A stretch of 64,000 nt of DNA. Source: Berberis thunbergii (lineage: Eukaryota > Streptophyta > Magnoliopsida > Ranunculales > Berberidaceae). This document shows positions 11,393 through 24,539 of the stretch, piece after piece (the first letter of the stretch is position 1; each line of letters begins with the position of its first letter). The stretch spans positions 431,093 through 495,092 of the forward strand of contig QNQO01000826.1 in NCBI GenBank assembly GCA_003290165.1, read 5' to 3'. A program made the position numbers and the translations under genes. The notes under the pieces are model-generated. The model saw nothing but the letters and a program-made list of their open reading frames with translations, searched no databases and was not told the DNA's origin.

Positions 11393-14300
11393 TTAAAATT
11401 CCAGTAAGCTCTTCAGGTTGGGGTTGTCTTTCAAGATGCTTTGATACACAGTGGGAATTTTCTTTTATCGACATTAGTGTTCAAGCCTTTTTGAGTATGT
11501 AGAACTACATGCCACCCGCCATTTGATTGATCTTTCGAATAAAATACCCCACTTGATTCTTGAGCTAAAATGAATGGATCCTCTTCCACTTTTCTTTTGT
11601 CTTTAGCTTCGACAAGTTTACCATCTCATGGTTCCAAATTGGGTCCACCTTATATGCATTTTTCTTATCTTTCACTTTGACCCAATCACAATAGAAGACA
11701 GTTTCTTTGAAATCTATGTAGTCTAGCACCAGTATGTCTCTAACAACTCCATACCATTTGACTAGTTGGTCATTTGGCCTCTTATCTTTCTTACTAGCAA
11801 CAAAATGAGCAATGGCATTCATGGAGACACCACTATCTTGTGTCACCAAACATTCATCCAAAGAACTTGTCGCAAATGTGAAACCATTTACACAATATTT
11901 TGGATATCGGGGTTGCCAAAAATTGTGACCATTGGCTAACCTCCAAAGTGTGGTATTTGTTTCCCCAGCCTTCTCCAACTACATTGTAAAACAAATCATC
12001 TTAGAACTGAAATATGAAAATAAAAAAATTATATATGTATATATATATGAATAAATACACATTATAAATACCTCATTACGCAACCAAGGAATAAAATCTG
12101 TAGCTTTCTCAACATTTTTCCTTGATTGTATTTTCTGCGCAAGTTACCATATTATCATAATTCTATATTTCTAGATATAAAAAAAGACTAAAATATTATA
12201 TATCTTACTCTTCCCAATCACTCGAATCAGCAAGTGCATTGAAAACTCATCTTCGAGCTTGTTTAAATTGTACATTATTTAGCATATAGTTTTTTCCTTT
12301 ATCCAATGGCTTTTCATCGGCATACTCATCATCTACATCAAGCCACTCCTCTTGACTGTGTTTGTGAGTTTCGAACCGTGGCTTTGGCATATACTCCATG
12401 CAGTATGTAACAGATTCATCTACAAGGTATGATTCTGCTATTGATCCTTCTATGTATCTGAAATTTTAGCATAGTCTTTGTATCGTTTCATTAACCTATC
12501 AATCATAAATAAATGATAAATTAGTATTAATATAATAAGATAACGTGATGAGGTGCACTAAATTAGAAAAATTATTTACCGCTCAAAGGGATACATCCAT
12601 CGATATCGAACTGGACCACCAACATCGCTTCCTCGGTTAGATGAGCCATGCAATGCACACTTATAACAAAAAATGAAGGCGGAAGCTCCTTTTCAAGGAC
12701 ACACATTGCCTCAATCACACCTTTGTGTGCCAACTGAAGATCTGTTTTGTTGATCACTTTAGCACATAAGATATTAAAGAATAAGCTAATTCTTTATCCT
12801 TCTTGACACGAAAAACATGTCTAAGCAAAACTATAAGTAAATGTTGCATAATGACATGGTAATCATGTGACTTCAGTCCTCTTAGCTCCAGGGGATTGCC
12901 AAGAACGCAATTACTCAACTTGGATGAAATCCACTCGACAATTTCAACTCTTTTAGTGTATTCATAAATAATTTTTTTTCTTTTTTTGTCAAGGCAAATG
13001 ATGCTTTTGGCATTGAAGTTTTTCCCGTTTCATTGTCATGGCTCAACCAATTATCTCTTATGAGTTCCCATGTCTTGCATATCTTTTCGAGCATTTTCAC
13101 CATCCTTTGTTTTCTTAGAGACATTCAACAATATGTTCAATAAGTGTTCAATGACATTATTTTTAGTATGCAGCACATCAATATTATGTCGTAACTCAAC
13201 AAACTTCCAGTACGACAAATCAAATAAATGGACCTTCTAGACCACGGCGGCGCAATGTTATTGGTTGGTTCACCATTGACGTTATCTTATCAACCATATT
13301 CTTGCGCTTTTGCCCACTAACCCTACCTTGTGTAGAACTACCTTCCAAAATTTCCACTATCCTTCGTTCAACTTCTTCGCCAGAATAACTGTCGTGGAGC
13401 ACGACGATGTTCAACATATTTGTTGAATCCCTTGTCATCTCTAAACTTGTGTTTTGTAGGTAAAAAACGTCGATGGCCTCTATAGCATATCTTCCGACTT
13501 TTTGAAAGACGTTCAGATTCTACATCATCAACAAATAGGGCATGCATTATAACCATGAACATTACAACCTGCTAGAGTCCATAAGCAGGAAAGTCATGGA
13601 TACCCCAAAACAACATTGCTTTCAATCGAAAATTGCTTTTAGTACACACATCCCAAGTTGAAACACCATTTGCCCACAATTCCTTCAACTCTTCTACTAA
13701 TGCTCCAGGTAAACATCAATATTCTTTCTGGGTGCTTTTGGCCCTGATATTAACAAGGTTAACAAACAAAACTCCTTTTTCATGCATAAAGAAGGTGGAG
13801 ATTCAAAGGTGTTATTATTACTGGCCAAGAACTATAAGCATTACTTCAATTTCCACGTGGGTTAAAACTATCAATCGATATTGCAAATCTCAAATTCCTA
13901 CTATCAGAGGAAACTCTGGCCATCTCATATTTGTTAAAGTTCATTGTGCTGAATCACATGGATGTCTCATCAAATTCCCATCTGAACAAGCATCCTTGTG
14001 CCAAGTCATTGCTTTACAATCCACGGTATGCTAAAAAATCTTTTCAACCTTGGAATCAATGGAAAATACTTTACACCCTTTTTAGCTTCTTTCCTGTATA
14101 CCTTGTCGGAGTCGTTGTCATCGGCATCCACATAAACCTTATACCTAACAGAACTACACTTTGGACAAGCACCCAGACCCTCATATTCTTTCCAATAAAG
14201 TATGCATCCATTGGCACATGCATTTATTGTCTTACATTCCATCCCCATATCTTTAATTGTGTTTTCATGTTTGGGTAGTTATCTGGCAAATTACAATCAT

Positions 14301-14933
14301 CCGGCAATAAGGTTTTAACCATTTTACAACATCGTCACACTATTACCACTCCAACTAAAACGAGTCTTGAAATTTTGCAATTCAATAATGGTGGACAACA
14401 TGGTCTTATCCTTAGGACACCCATTGTACAAAGGCACAGTCGCTTTTTCCTTATACTTTTGATACTTCTTGTTCATAACTATCTCAGGTTCACGAGAAAG
14501 TTCCGGACCACCTTCTGGATTACCGCCAAAACATTCTTCGACGGTGTCATTCAAGTCATTTATCCCATCATCAGCCTCCACAGTTTGCATGTTGAGGAAT
14601 ACATCATCAAGTAGCTAGCTCATCCTAGATATTCACAGGCATCATCAGGTTCAACCACTTTTGTCATAGGTACACCAATCACATGCTTGTTTATTTCTCT
14701 CCATGATGTATCCATGTGACATAATTGGTATCATTGCCATGGCTTAACAAATGAACACCTATGTCATCAACACTAATGTTTCCCTCAAGTTCCTACATCG
14801 AACACATGGGCAAGGAAAAGACTATCTCCATTGCATTATCCTCAACAAACTGTTGAAATTGTCTAACGCCGTTTATATACATTGCACTTCCCCGTTTGTT
14901 CATCCATGACTTATCTAAAGGAATTGTTGACAT
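11393..14933 (-). pseudogene. CACTA-1 TNP2 transposase gene, broken
   Basis: The start ATG at 14933 follows a conserved acceptor (TGTGTAG/AA). The layout matches CACTA-3: a long first exon to about 12582, two short exons, and a last exon 11979-11393. Parts in order are a Transposase-associated domain with paired cysteines, the TNP2 core (IHACANGCILYWKEYEGL-like text, then the region around DFPAYG, then HNIDVMHTEKN), DUF4218 (ISVHCMAHLTEEAM) and DUF4216 (KYCVNGFTFAT to the end). TNP2 would catalyse cut-and-paste of the element. An in-frame TAG at 14617-14615 lies between two residues that are open in CACTA-3, and several frameshifts follow (for example around 13400-13600 and 12915). The gene therefore cannot make transposase. 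Confidence 0.9.
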
Positions 14934-14935
14934 TT

Positions 14936-17900
14936 CTACACACAAAAAAATTAAAAGATTAACTTTAGTCATTGACCAAAGGAATCTAAATTGCTAAATT
15001 GCTTGAAAATCATTGACCAATCTAATGAACTTCAATTCATCCAGTTGTGCTGTTGTATTTGTTATGGTACCCTATACAATGTTTCATTGACATTCTTTCT
15101 ACATTGCCAATCCAACTCAATTACTTGAGTTACATTAGATTTCCTATCCAAACTAATTGTTTCTAAAAATACCACAATCATGCTTATTGCTGATCTTAGA
15201 AAAAACAAAATAAAAATATATAGACATTAAAATAAGAATTCATCAACAACCCATAAGAGTGCAAATAAAAGGAAGATCGTCATAGGATTTTAGCATATAA
15301 AACAAAGAACTAGATATCAAAAACCAAGAAAGAAAGGCAGTTTAACATCAATTACAATGCTTGAAATGGCAGGGACGCAAATAAGAAATAAGAAATGGCA
15401 GTTAACCCAATAGTTTTTGTGCACAATTATGGAGTTTTTTTTCCTATTTTTTTTCAAGGCCAAACAAATATGGTGTGAGTATAGCTAATTTTGTTGTAGA
15501 CTGGTCATGAAGCACACTGGCTGGGTTTTCTACCATAAACCCTCCAATATATGATTGCATAATTCCCAATCATCTCTTTGGAAATGCGAAGAAATGGACT
15601 TTTGATGAACATGATCCATGAACTACTACTCAACCTAAAAGTTGATGGATGTATAGGATAAATCATACAGGTACCACTCCATTTAAATCCATGGAATATA
15701 AGAAATCATCTTTCTGGATGAATTAAAATTTGACAGATCAAATTTATAACCTGTTTTTGTTGGCAAAAGATGCAAGTGTACAAGTTAAAATAATTGGTTT
15801 TTGTAATTTTAGCAAGCCTACAAGCTCCTTCAAAACTTTGAAGGGACCGAATCGAATAGAAAACAAAAAATGTTATTCATGACGAGTGAATTGTTATTTA
15901 TGTTGTGCATGCAAGGGGAGCTCCTTCACCTATTCTCCTAGGATTTTTATTTCATGGATCTGGGAGATATGGCTGAAATAATTGAACACATAATGAACCA
16001 ACAAAAGATAAAATGATGTAACTAGAATTCATCAAGGTATCATAATCTGATTTGTACTAGTTTTACAAGTATAGTTGTCTTCATTAACGTAACTGTTCTG
16101 GTTTTGCTTGTGAACTCCAAAGATTACCAGACTCATTGAGAGGGTGGAAGCTACATTTATCAAGCACTTCTCTAGTTCAAACCGCAGTAAGGCCATGAAC
16201 ACCTTGAGACCCCAAAGTGAAGAAAGAAAGGCATCAAATTACATTTTTTTGGGTAAGAAGTGAAATCGCGGGATTCACTAATTTAAGGAAAACTCAGTCC
16301 TTCTGATGATAAAGGAGTGAGTTTTCTTGTATTCGCCTAACTTAGATTCATGCAAGAACCAAGCAACCGAAACAAAGTTTTTTTTTTTTTTTAGAAAATT
16401 GAGTAGGGGTTATTTAGGATCCCGAACCAAAACGAAGTTGGATTTACTAATTTCGCATATTTGGTTTTATGTTTAGGTTTATTTACTGGTTTCTTTACAT
16501 TTTGATAAAACCAGCCCATTTTAATGCGTATCCCTCTTTAATGGCATCTTGCATTTCCTTATAGCTTGGTCGAAGCTAGAGGCAATCTAATGATGATACA
16601 ATTAAACTGTAAGAAACCACAAAATCCAAAGAGTTGAGTACTCACGAGCAAGAACTTATGTTTCTTTATCAAGCTTCCTTGTGTTCAAAGTAGTGCACTG
16701 GAGGCAACCTTGTTTGTTCCTGCTGTAGCTGGAAGATAGACAATAAAGTAACATTATCATTTGGAATCCCATGTCAAGATAATGAAATATTCAAGAAACC
16801 ACGATGTTCTTCCAAAAAGAAGAATCACTAGTCTAGGCACCAACTTGAATGTACAGTTAACTCTTCCGAGCATATTTGATATTTAAAACATAAATCAAAT
16901 AAACTTCTAACTTTAGCATTTAAAAAAATTATCTTGAATTACACCATGAACCTAAACTAAAGGCCGAAGAACAAATTATAGATCAAGGGGAGGTAATCAA
17001 GCAGGTAAAGAAGAGAAATTGGACCCACTTTCATCAGCACAGATGATGTGTTTGTGGCATATATATAATTCATTCAAACAATGCTCTCTCCCCCTTGGAT
17101 GGATTTATTTTCTCTCCTTTGTTCTAAAGGAGAAACAGATACGTTGAACCCACATAACAAATGCATATTAAGGACTCATATTTTCCCAATATATAGTCTG
17201 AAAAGCTGACTAGTGTGTGTGTATTAGTAGGCGACTTGTTTTTTTTTTTATGGCTACATCAGATGAATGCATGAATGTTCAAATCCCTTGCATTTGCATT
17301 CATATTTTTTAAACACTTTATTTTTGTTTCTACATATGAAAGGTATGCAATCGTGCTTGCCGTAACTTCCCCGCTATACCATTTTGAGAAGGATTTTCTG
17401 CACCTACGTTTTGTTATGGTTGTTGTTGATCTTTATATGCAGTGAGAGTGAGAGCTAGAGTTTACATCTATATAGAGTCTTTGTTTTCAACTCTCCTATA
17501 CAAGCTTTGTGTTCTTCTTCTGCAAATACATCAATGGAGCTTCCAGGTTGGTGTTACTCTTCCTTAATTCATCAGCAAATATGTTCAATTTTCCTAGTTG
17601 TTCGTAGTTGTGTTCAGTAAGTATATATCATGTTAAGTTGTTTGTAAATGAGATTTCTATTTGGTGGGTTCTATGATGATATCTTTTTAAACACTAATAT
17701 ATAGTTTGATTTTGCTTTCTAGATTTGGGGTTTGCATTAAATCTTGTGTGATTGATTTTCTGAATTCAGAGTGCATGATTAGTCCATTGGTCTATATTTC
17801 AATTTCTCTAACTTTCAGTGTCATATGAAATAGCAAAGAGTCACTGCGATAGGTGCACATATATACAGAGGTTATGAAGGAACTATGCTTAAATTACAGG

Positions 17901-20123
17901 TCGCATTTTCAATCACAAGCTGTTTTGAGAAATGGATGAAACTAGATAGAAGAAAATCACAAATTGGTAGAATCAGTTTCAAGTTCTTCACTATCGCTAT
18001 CACTAGTGAACCAAGTATGGATAGTAACTGCAAGTACTATACAAATTAAGGCAGCGCATCTTCCTCAACTTCAATCTAGCAGGAGCAAAGCACTTAAAGA
18101 GCTTTTGCAATATGGTATACCTATAATGCCATTTTTTGTACTTGAGAAGTATGTAATGTCTAATGGTAGGAGTAAAAAAACTCAAGTCTTATCTACCATC
18201 AACCGGTGAGCGCCTATGTACTTGTGTTTTCTAGATTTCAATATATATACATATTATAAATTAATAATAATAATAGTAAATAGAAAAAACTGAAGGGCAT
18301 AAAACTTTTCATTTTAATTAACTTTAATTTTGACCAGAAATATGATCCAATGAATAATAACTAGAGATCAGAAATCTGCAGCATTTTATGCTCTAGGAAA
18401 TTTGCCCAGCACTCTGTTTCCTTAGACCAGGTCCAGTAATCTCCCTATCCAAGAGTCTCTCTTTCTTTCCTCATCCTTATTTATTTTATACTTATTTTGA
18501 ACAATCTGCTGTCAGTTTTGCCAAAAGGTTTTGTAGCCAGATATAGTTGATATCTTAGGTCTTCTTCTGTGGAAGGAAAACCCAAAATTTTTGCTTGTGC
18601 AACCTCTGAAAGACTCATATAAAGGTAGAGAACAAAAAAAAGAATGGAAGACTTCTATTTTACGTCAAAACAAAGGGTGGCATGCCAATGCCATCACCTT
18701 ATATCCCATAAGACTAGTTCACCCTGCATCTCATCACTTGGACCTACTCACAACCCAATCAATAAGTCTTCTCTCTATCTGTAATACACAATTAATTTAT
18801 TATACATCTTAATTAAACAAATATTGTTGAAGATATATTGAGGATTGTGTTCATGTCATCATCCATTTATTGATATTCAATTAGTTGGATATGAGCATGG
18901 AAGGTGACCACCATGAACCATGACCTATACACATGACTAGTTAATCTACTTAATTTACTTCCTTACTGAAGATAACTTACTTTCTCAAAAAGCACCTAAA
19001 GTTGAACTAGTTAGTATACATTGCCATAAAAAGAAATGGGTCAAGTTCATTTATCAACCAAAGCTACATCAATTACATTCATTTAAGGCATTCTTTTATG
19101 AATCTCATATCGATTGGAGATGATCTTAAGAGATGTAGTTGCAGTAGACCATTTAGTATCACCAAACCCCATTAATAAGAGATAATGAGACTTTATTAAA
19201 GTTTGAAATCAGATGGAACATACCATTCAAGGATAGGCCAACATAACCAAACACATGGAAAACTAAAAGAATCGCCTAATGCCATTACTAAGTCACCATT
19301 AACAATATCTTCAAAGATCTTTTATCATTAGTTTGTTAAGCTCGGCGCAGTGCAAAACTAAGCAAGCTGTAGCACTGCAAAGTCTCAGCATGCCAATAAC
19401 ATTTCTAGGACCACCAGTTCTGGCATCACAAACTCCACAGAACAGCAAGGTCTTATTGTTTCTCTTATATTTTACCCCCCTCTTTAAACACACTCTCCTT
19501 CAGATCAGTAGGGAGGAGATTCTAGAGAAATAGATATGTAGGGAGGAGATTCTTGTCTCAAATGGATTACCATAAATAAGGTTGATTATTGTACTTTTTT
19601 TACTTGAATTTTCCTTTGAAACCATGTGTCATTTGACCAATGACTCAATGAGGAATTTATTCCTCATTGAAAATCAAAGACGTAATACGAAGATTGAACA
19701 CCTTGCACAAGCAATGAGATTTTCTAACAGTTGGAGTCTGAAGCAAAAAAAATTTATATCACTTTCAAAAAAAAAAAAAAATAATTCAAATGGTCAAAAT
19801 TTTCATCATTATTCTTCTGTGTGAATCAAGATGCAAAATACAAGGGAGACCAGATGTAGTACAGATTTTGTAATGAAGGGAAAAGAAATCACTAACAAAG
19901 ATGCTATAGAAAAATAAATCAAGAGCTATTGACTGTAAGAGTGGGGAATAAAATGCTTTCTTGCGAGTGAAGATAAATAATTAGGACAAATGCTATCTGC
20001 AATCTACACCAACTGCTTCACAGACTGAATTGTAACCATCTCTTTCTAAGCATTCCACAAGTTCAATAAAAGTGAATCTACGAACCCTAATTTCATCAAA
20101 AATAAAAGAGTGATAGAGAGTAC
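14936..20123 (-). other. Leader intron of the CACTA-1 transposase transcription unit, with unrecognised inserts
   Basis: A donor (CGTACAG/GTACTCTC at 20124/20123) and an acceptor (TGTAG at 14936, two bases before ATG) are conserved with CACTA-3, so this 5.2-kb block is inferred to be a 5'UTR intron. About 14940-15390 and 16030-16660 match the CACTA-3 intron (44470-44020 and 43020-42400), and 14944-15200 matches CACTA-2. The rest is private to CACTA-1 and may be cargo. I see no exon I can name; a plus-strand stretch at 17535-18210 (begins ATGGAGCTTCCAG/GTTGGT) is gene-like but unrecognised. Poly-T/A runs lie at 16378 and 19765. Confidence 0.55.
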
Positions 20124-20440
20124 CTGTACGAGAGTTGCAGTGCCTGATCGATTTTGAAGACACCGAGTACTAAGGAGGGAAGACCAGGGAAGGATGGGAG
20201 GAGGGAAGTCGAGGGAGGAGCAGGGAAGTCGAGGGAGCAAGGAAGGAGGGGAGGAAGGAAGTCGAGGGAGGGAGCAGGGAAGGAGAAGGAGCATGGATGT
20301 CGAGTGGAGTAGAGTCGAGGGAGGGAGCAGGGAAGGAGACGATGTCGATGTCGATGTCGAGTGGAGGGAGCAGGTTTACGGAGGGGAGGGAAGATTTTTG
20401 TCGATGGAAGTCGAGTGGAGGGAAGGTCGAGCCCCAAAAT
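20124..20440 (-). promoter_or_regulatory. CACTA-1 5' leader exon with GA/CT-rich minisatellite
   Basis: Between the right subterminal repeats and the conserved splice donor lies an almost pure purine tract on the plus strand (about 20170-20430), built of GGGAGGAGCAGGGAAGTCGA-like units and GATGTC repeats. On the transcribed minus strand it is a CT-rich leader ending ..GATCGATTTT.. CTCTCGTACAG/GT. The same arrangement occurs in CACTA-2 and CACTA-3. CT-rich leaders are common at plant transcription starts; I infer a promoter or 5'UTR function. Several long open frames across it are artefacts of the low-complexity sequence. Confidence 0.6.
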
Positions 20441-20473
20441 AGCCCGCCCAATTTTTTTTTCAGTTTTTCATGT

Positions 20474-20780
20474 AGCCACGGTTTTGAGCCTAAAATTTTT
20501 TTTGCAACGGTTTTGAGCCGTTGCTAGACCTAGCCACGGTTTAGAACCGTTGATAAAATTTTTTTTGCAACGGTTTTGAGCCGTTGCGAATAATACCCAC
20601 GATTTTGAGTCTTTGCTACTAATAGCCACGGTTTTTAGCAGTGCCAAATATACCAACGGTTTTAAGCCGTGGCCATATTTTTTTTACCCACGGTTTTAAG
20701 CCGTTGGTACATATAGCTATGGTTTTTGGCCGTGGCAAATAAAGCAACGGTTAAGAACCGTGGCCATCTCAGCGTAGCTA
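20474..20780. repeat. CACTA-1 right subterminal repeat array
   Basis: Tandem hairpin units such as CAACGGTTTTGAGCCGTTG, spaced by runs of T or A, lead up to the terminus. The first 45 bp inside the tip match the left tip of CACTA-3, which is the equivalent (promoter) end. Confidence 0.9.
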
Positions 20781-20801
20781 AACTAGCCTTTTGGTGTAGT
20801 G

Positions 20802-20804
20802 TCG
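20802..20804. repeat. Target site duplication of CACTA-1, right copy (TCG)
   Basis: TCG follows the GGTGTAGTG terminus and equals the triplet before the left terminus. Confidence 0.9.
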
Positions 20805-21567
20805 GTTGAAAGAAAAGTAAGGAGACAAGGGTTATAAGCTGCTGTGCAGATTTGAAGGTATTTAGTTGAGAATCTTAGGATCAAATCAATAGCTTATAAA
20901 TCTAACACCCAACAAAAAATTGAAGCAAAATTAGACGAAGTACTTGCATTTAACACTCAACAAAAAAAAATGTTAGGGTACGTGATAATGATGGTGTGAT
21001 TATTCTCCTCATTGCATATTCATATATAGTGTGGAATTTAGGAGTTTTTCAAGTAAACTTTCGTCGTCTGTTTAGTGCAAAAAGGCTCATGTTACGGAGT
21101 TTTTACTAGTTTTTGTTTTAATAATGTTGGATTACTCAAACCACAACCACGAAGATTTTATTATCTATTAATCATCTACTGTCACATCATTTGTAAGCAT
21201 TTGACATAATTAGGTTGAAATCGGGTATAGATGGTTCACCTATGACCATCCATTGCTAGTTATACAACTACTACTATTGAAAGTGGTAGTAGGGGTTGCT
21301 AAATGAAAAGAACGATGAATATTTCTAAGAACTTAAAGCAAATATCTTGCTTTAATATTGGTCTTGGTAACAATGAATTTTTGTGCTCCAAGATCTGAGT
21401 TCAACTAAATGAATAGGAATGTGCATTCAACAATTTATACTATATTTATTTTATTTGTTTTCTTGATCACAAGTGTTTGTGATTATCGTTTGTAGCAGAT
21501 TAATTTTATTTACATGTCATTTATTGAATTGATGCATTGTATTGTATAGAATGTCATCATATGTGAA
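20805..21567. other. Intergenic flank, no feature seen
   Basis: AT-rich sequence with no exon, repeat array or terminus that I can recognise. It may be the 5' part of the older CACTA relic that follows, but no subterminal repeats are visible. Confidence 0.4.
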
Positions 21568-21815
21568 TAAATAATGGAGGGGTGAGTTTGATACAATAAG
21601 CCCACAATATAGGGCTAGGGTTGCTCAATTTTTGAAATTTATGGAATACAATGGTAGTGGACAACAACTATTTTCTTGCCCATGTAATAAATGTAGAAAT
21701 CAGAGGGGGATGGTTGATCTCAATAAAATTTATTTTCATTTGCATCGGTATGGTATAGTAAAGACATAAGGTTTGGTATCATCATGGGGAGCAACATATA
21801 GAGAAAGAAAAATCA

Positions 21816-22218
21816 ACTACAACCAAGGATTGTGATTACTTGAAAAATGTCGAAATTTCACGAAATATTTCTTTTTTTTGAGTTACCAAAATTTCTTTCG
21901 AAATCCGAAATATTCAATTCTTTCGTTAGGCTAATCTCAATGTCCCTACATTTTAAACCATTTTAACCTTAGTTTAGTATTAAAATTTTGTTATATAAGT
22001 GATTCTTATGCAATAAATTGTTTATATGATATTATGAGTGTTGTGGTACTATTTATGATGTATATAAGAGTCTAAATGCAATTATATTGATAACTTCAAA
22101 ATTGTAACTGGTATTTTTACGTTTTTTCTTTACACAACGAAATATTTCACAAAATATTTCTTAAGTTAAAATTACGAAAATTAACTTGGAAATCAAAATC
22201 GCAATCCTTGACTACAAC
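21816..22218. repeat. 8-bp target duplication ACTACAAC flanking the MITE
   Basis: ACTACAAC occurs at 21816-21823 and again at 22211-22218, exactly bordering the inverted CAAGGATTG termini. An 8-bp duplication is typical of hAT insertions. Confidence 0.85.
21824..22210. mobile_element. hAT-like MITE, 387 bp
   Basis: The element begins CAAGGATTGTGATT and ends with the inverse of CAAGGATTGCGATT, flanked by an 8-bp duplication. It is AT-rich and has no coding capacity. It interrupts the transposase relic between its Transposase-associated and TNP2 parts, so it arrived later. A truncated second copy lies at 56978-57155. hAT membership is inferred from the 8-bp duplication only. Confidence 0.8.
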
Positions 22219-23604
22219 ATGTGTGGAAGAAAGTAATGATGGTTCTTACAATGCTAGAATAGAAGACCCTGTTAATGATGTTTTTGAAATGCATGATGGG
22301 GTAGTCGATTCCTTAATAAATGACATTATTTAGAATGAACATGGTGATGGTGGAGGTTTCAAGGATAATGATCAACCTCAAATGCATGGAGGCAAGAAGA
22401 ACAAATCTCTGCATGTTCATGCCAAATAACCTTTGTATCCTTCATGTTAAAAAATGTTGACAATGTTGTATGCCGTTGTTAAGTTAAATAACATAAAAAC
22501 AAAATTTGGTTGGTCAGATAATAGTTTTATTGAACTACTCAAGCTCTTTCAAGAGTTATTACCTGAAGGAAACATAATGCCTACCAATTACACTTATATA
22601 AAGAAAATGATCAATGATGTTGGTCTGACTTGTGAAACAATTCATGCGTGTGTAAATGATTGTATTCTGTATAGGAATGAGCATGAAGATAAGGTTGATT
22701 GTATTTTTTATGTGTCATGGAAATTTTTTTCGACCTTCCTTGTTTATCATTAGTTTCCATCTCATGGTGCATTTAGTTGATGAAGCATTGATATGTGGCC
22801 TAGTAAGATATTATTGGATGTACCCCTTTAAAAGGTATGAATCTAATATTCTTAGTACATGTCAGTAAACCATATCAATAATAAACCATTTTATGATAAT
22901 TTTTCTCCGAATAGGTGATGAAGAAGTACAAGGAGTATGCACGCAATAAAATGTACATTGAAAAAAGCATCACACAAGCATACCTTGTAGACGAATCTAG
23001 TATCTATTGCAAGGAATACTTGCCAAATTCAACTAATGGAAAACATAAATCCACCGCTGAAGACTTTCTAGATGAAAATATTGAGTGTGCTGATGAGGGT
23101 CCTTGGGATAAGGGAAGGATTTTAAGTTAACCTAAATACAATTCGTTCAAGTACCTAAATGGGTTTTGGATCGTTACCATCAAGTATATGAGTGGAAAAA
23201 GTAAGACAATACTTTTTATGAAAAAACAATTTAGTATGCATGAGCTCAAATAAGTTTAGTTATTCACTTTCTAGATGCACTTATTTATTTATTTATTTAT
23301 AATGATGCACTTGCAAATAATGTAGGAATTTTGAATCTTATTTTGAGTTTGGGTGTAGTCGTAAAGGAAGTACATCGAAAGATACAATTCAGTTTATACC
23401 ATGGTTATGTGAAGAGGTCATCTTTTGGTCTCTGAAGCGATACAAGTGTTCTACTCGAAGGATATAAAAGATAATAAATGGCATGTCGTCTTACATACAC
23501 CGAAGAGATTGATTAAGAGTGTTGATGAAGTGGAGGGCCCTTCCTTTTATCAATCTATTCTTGATGATAATGAGATTTTGAAGAATCTATTGAAGAGTTT
23601 ATAA

Positions 23605-24520
23605 GTAAACTTAGATATTGAATGTATACAAAATGATATTTTAGAAATAAGACCTTATCATATCTATTCCTCTTGCAATTAAATACATGGTTTTGATAAT
23701 TTGTATTTGTTTTTTATATTGGAGATCCAGTCTTTACAAACTTTTTAGTGTGTTACTATTAGAATTACGACAAGTGGTATTGGATCAGTTGTTGAATATT
23801 TTGTCGAGGAAACTGACTCATTTCATGCCAAGGTGAGTGCTTTATTTTTGTTTTGATGGAATTCAAATACATGTGTATCTTCTTCATGCATTTGTTGTGG
23901 CAGTGAAAATTCTATATAGTTGTGTACCATTTAGTGGGTTGAAGTTGTTTGAGGTTTTCAAGGTCTTGTTTATGGTTCATTGTATATGTTGTTTATTGGT
24001 TTTATTTAATTTTCAACATGACTAATTTGTGCTTTTGAAACATTTTCTTTCCATCAATATGCTGAGATTTTCATTCAGGTCAAAGTCCCAACTCTTTGTT
24101 AATATAATAAAAAGTTAATTAGTTGGTGTCTTGGTATGTGGTTTTGAGATGCGGGCATTTCTATGTTTGTGGTCTATTGTAATAATGGTTTACACGCGTC
24201 AGTTAAGAGATAGTGTTTTCCAGGTAAGTATAACTTATAGCAAGACATGGTTATGTATGCAGGATTGGGCACGAAAAGCTAAAGGAAGTTACAACCAGTC
24301 AAAGCTAGTAGACCAATGTAAACATCGGTGAGATGTTTATATACATACTTTCTCATTTATGTTATTCTCTGTATGATTTTTCTCATTTTTCATAATTACC
24401 ATACATTTCTCTTATTGTTAGTGACGGAAGTAGTCCATGCATGGAACAAGTATTTATATTATTCTCTGTATGCTCTTTTACTTGTTTAAGATGTTATCTA
24501 AGTGCATTTATCATATTAAT
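23605..24520. other. AT-rich intergenic sequence
   Basis: No exon, terminus or array is recognised. Short open frames here have no known motif. Confidence 0.4.
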
Positions 24521-24539
24521 ATTTTAATCTGATTTTTTT

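Larger units (their letters stand above)
2451..20801 (-). mobile_element. CACTA-1: 18.35-kb CACTA (En/Spm) transposon with captured gene fragments
   Basis: The element starts CACTACACCAAAAATCCCC and ends with the inverse terminus TTTTGGTGTAGTG, flanked by a perfect TCG duplication. Both ends carry arrays of short palindromes built on AACGG..CCGTT. Inside, on the minus strand and read from the right end, lie a CT-rich leader exon, a 5.2-kb intron, a TNP2 transposase gene, a Transposase_24 gene and a cargo zone with exons of ALG1-like, amidase and Ca2+-ATPase genes. Both element genes are broken by stops and frameshifts, so the copy is probably not autonomous but could be mobilised in trans. 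The perfect duplication argues for an intact single insertion. Confidence 0.95.
21568..23604 (+). pseudogene. Relic of a divergent CACTA TNP2 transposase, core deleted
   Basis: Fragments follow the TNP2 gene order. At 21600-21810 is a Transposase-associated domain (FSCPCNKCRNQRG, then FHLHRYGIVKT). An hAT-like MITE follows. At 22470-22720 is the start of the TNP2 domain (IKTKFGWSDNSF.., CETIHACVNDCILYRNEHE). Then directly at about 22750-22845 comes DUF4218 (SFHLMVHLVDEALICGLV). 22915-23130 matches the next exon (KRYKDYA-like, AYLVDESS), 23330-23425 the short exon ending IPWLCEE, and about 23430-23604 the DUF4216 tail (VFYSKDIKDNKWHVVLHT.. ending KSL and a stop). The whole DDE-bearing region between CILYR and DUF4218 is gone. 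It is clearly more diverged than the three large elements, so it belongs to another, older subfamily. Confidence 0.8.

Noticed and set aside
13633..14278. Plus-strand frames of 115-133 codons
   Set aside because: They are antisense to the TNP2 gene of CACTA-1, which is supported by homology to CACTA-3 and TNP2 motifs.
20046..20527. Overlapping open frames of 76-113 codons on both strands in the GA-rich tract
   Set aside because: They arise because the purine/pyrimidine repeat has few stop codons in any frame. The tract is a leader minisatellite present in all three elements. The same applies to 39737-40077 and 41069-41400.
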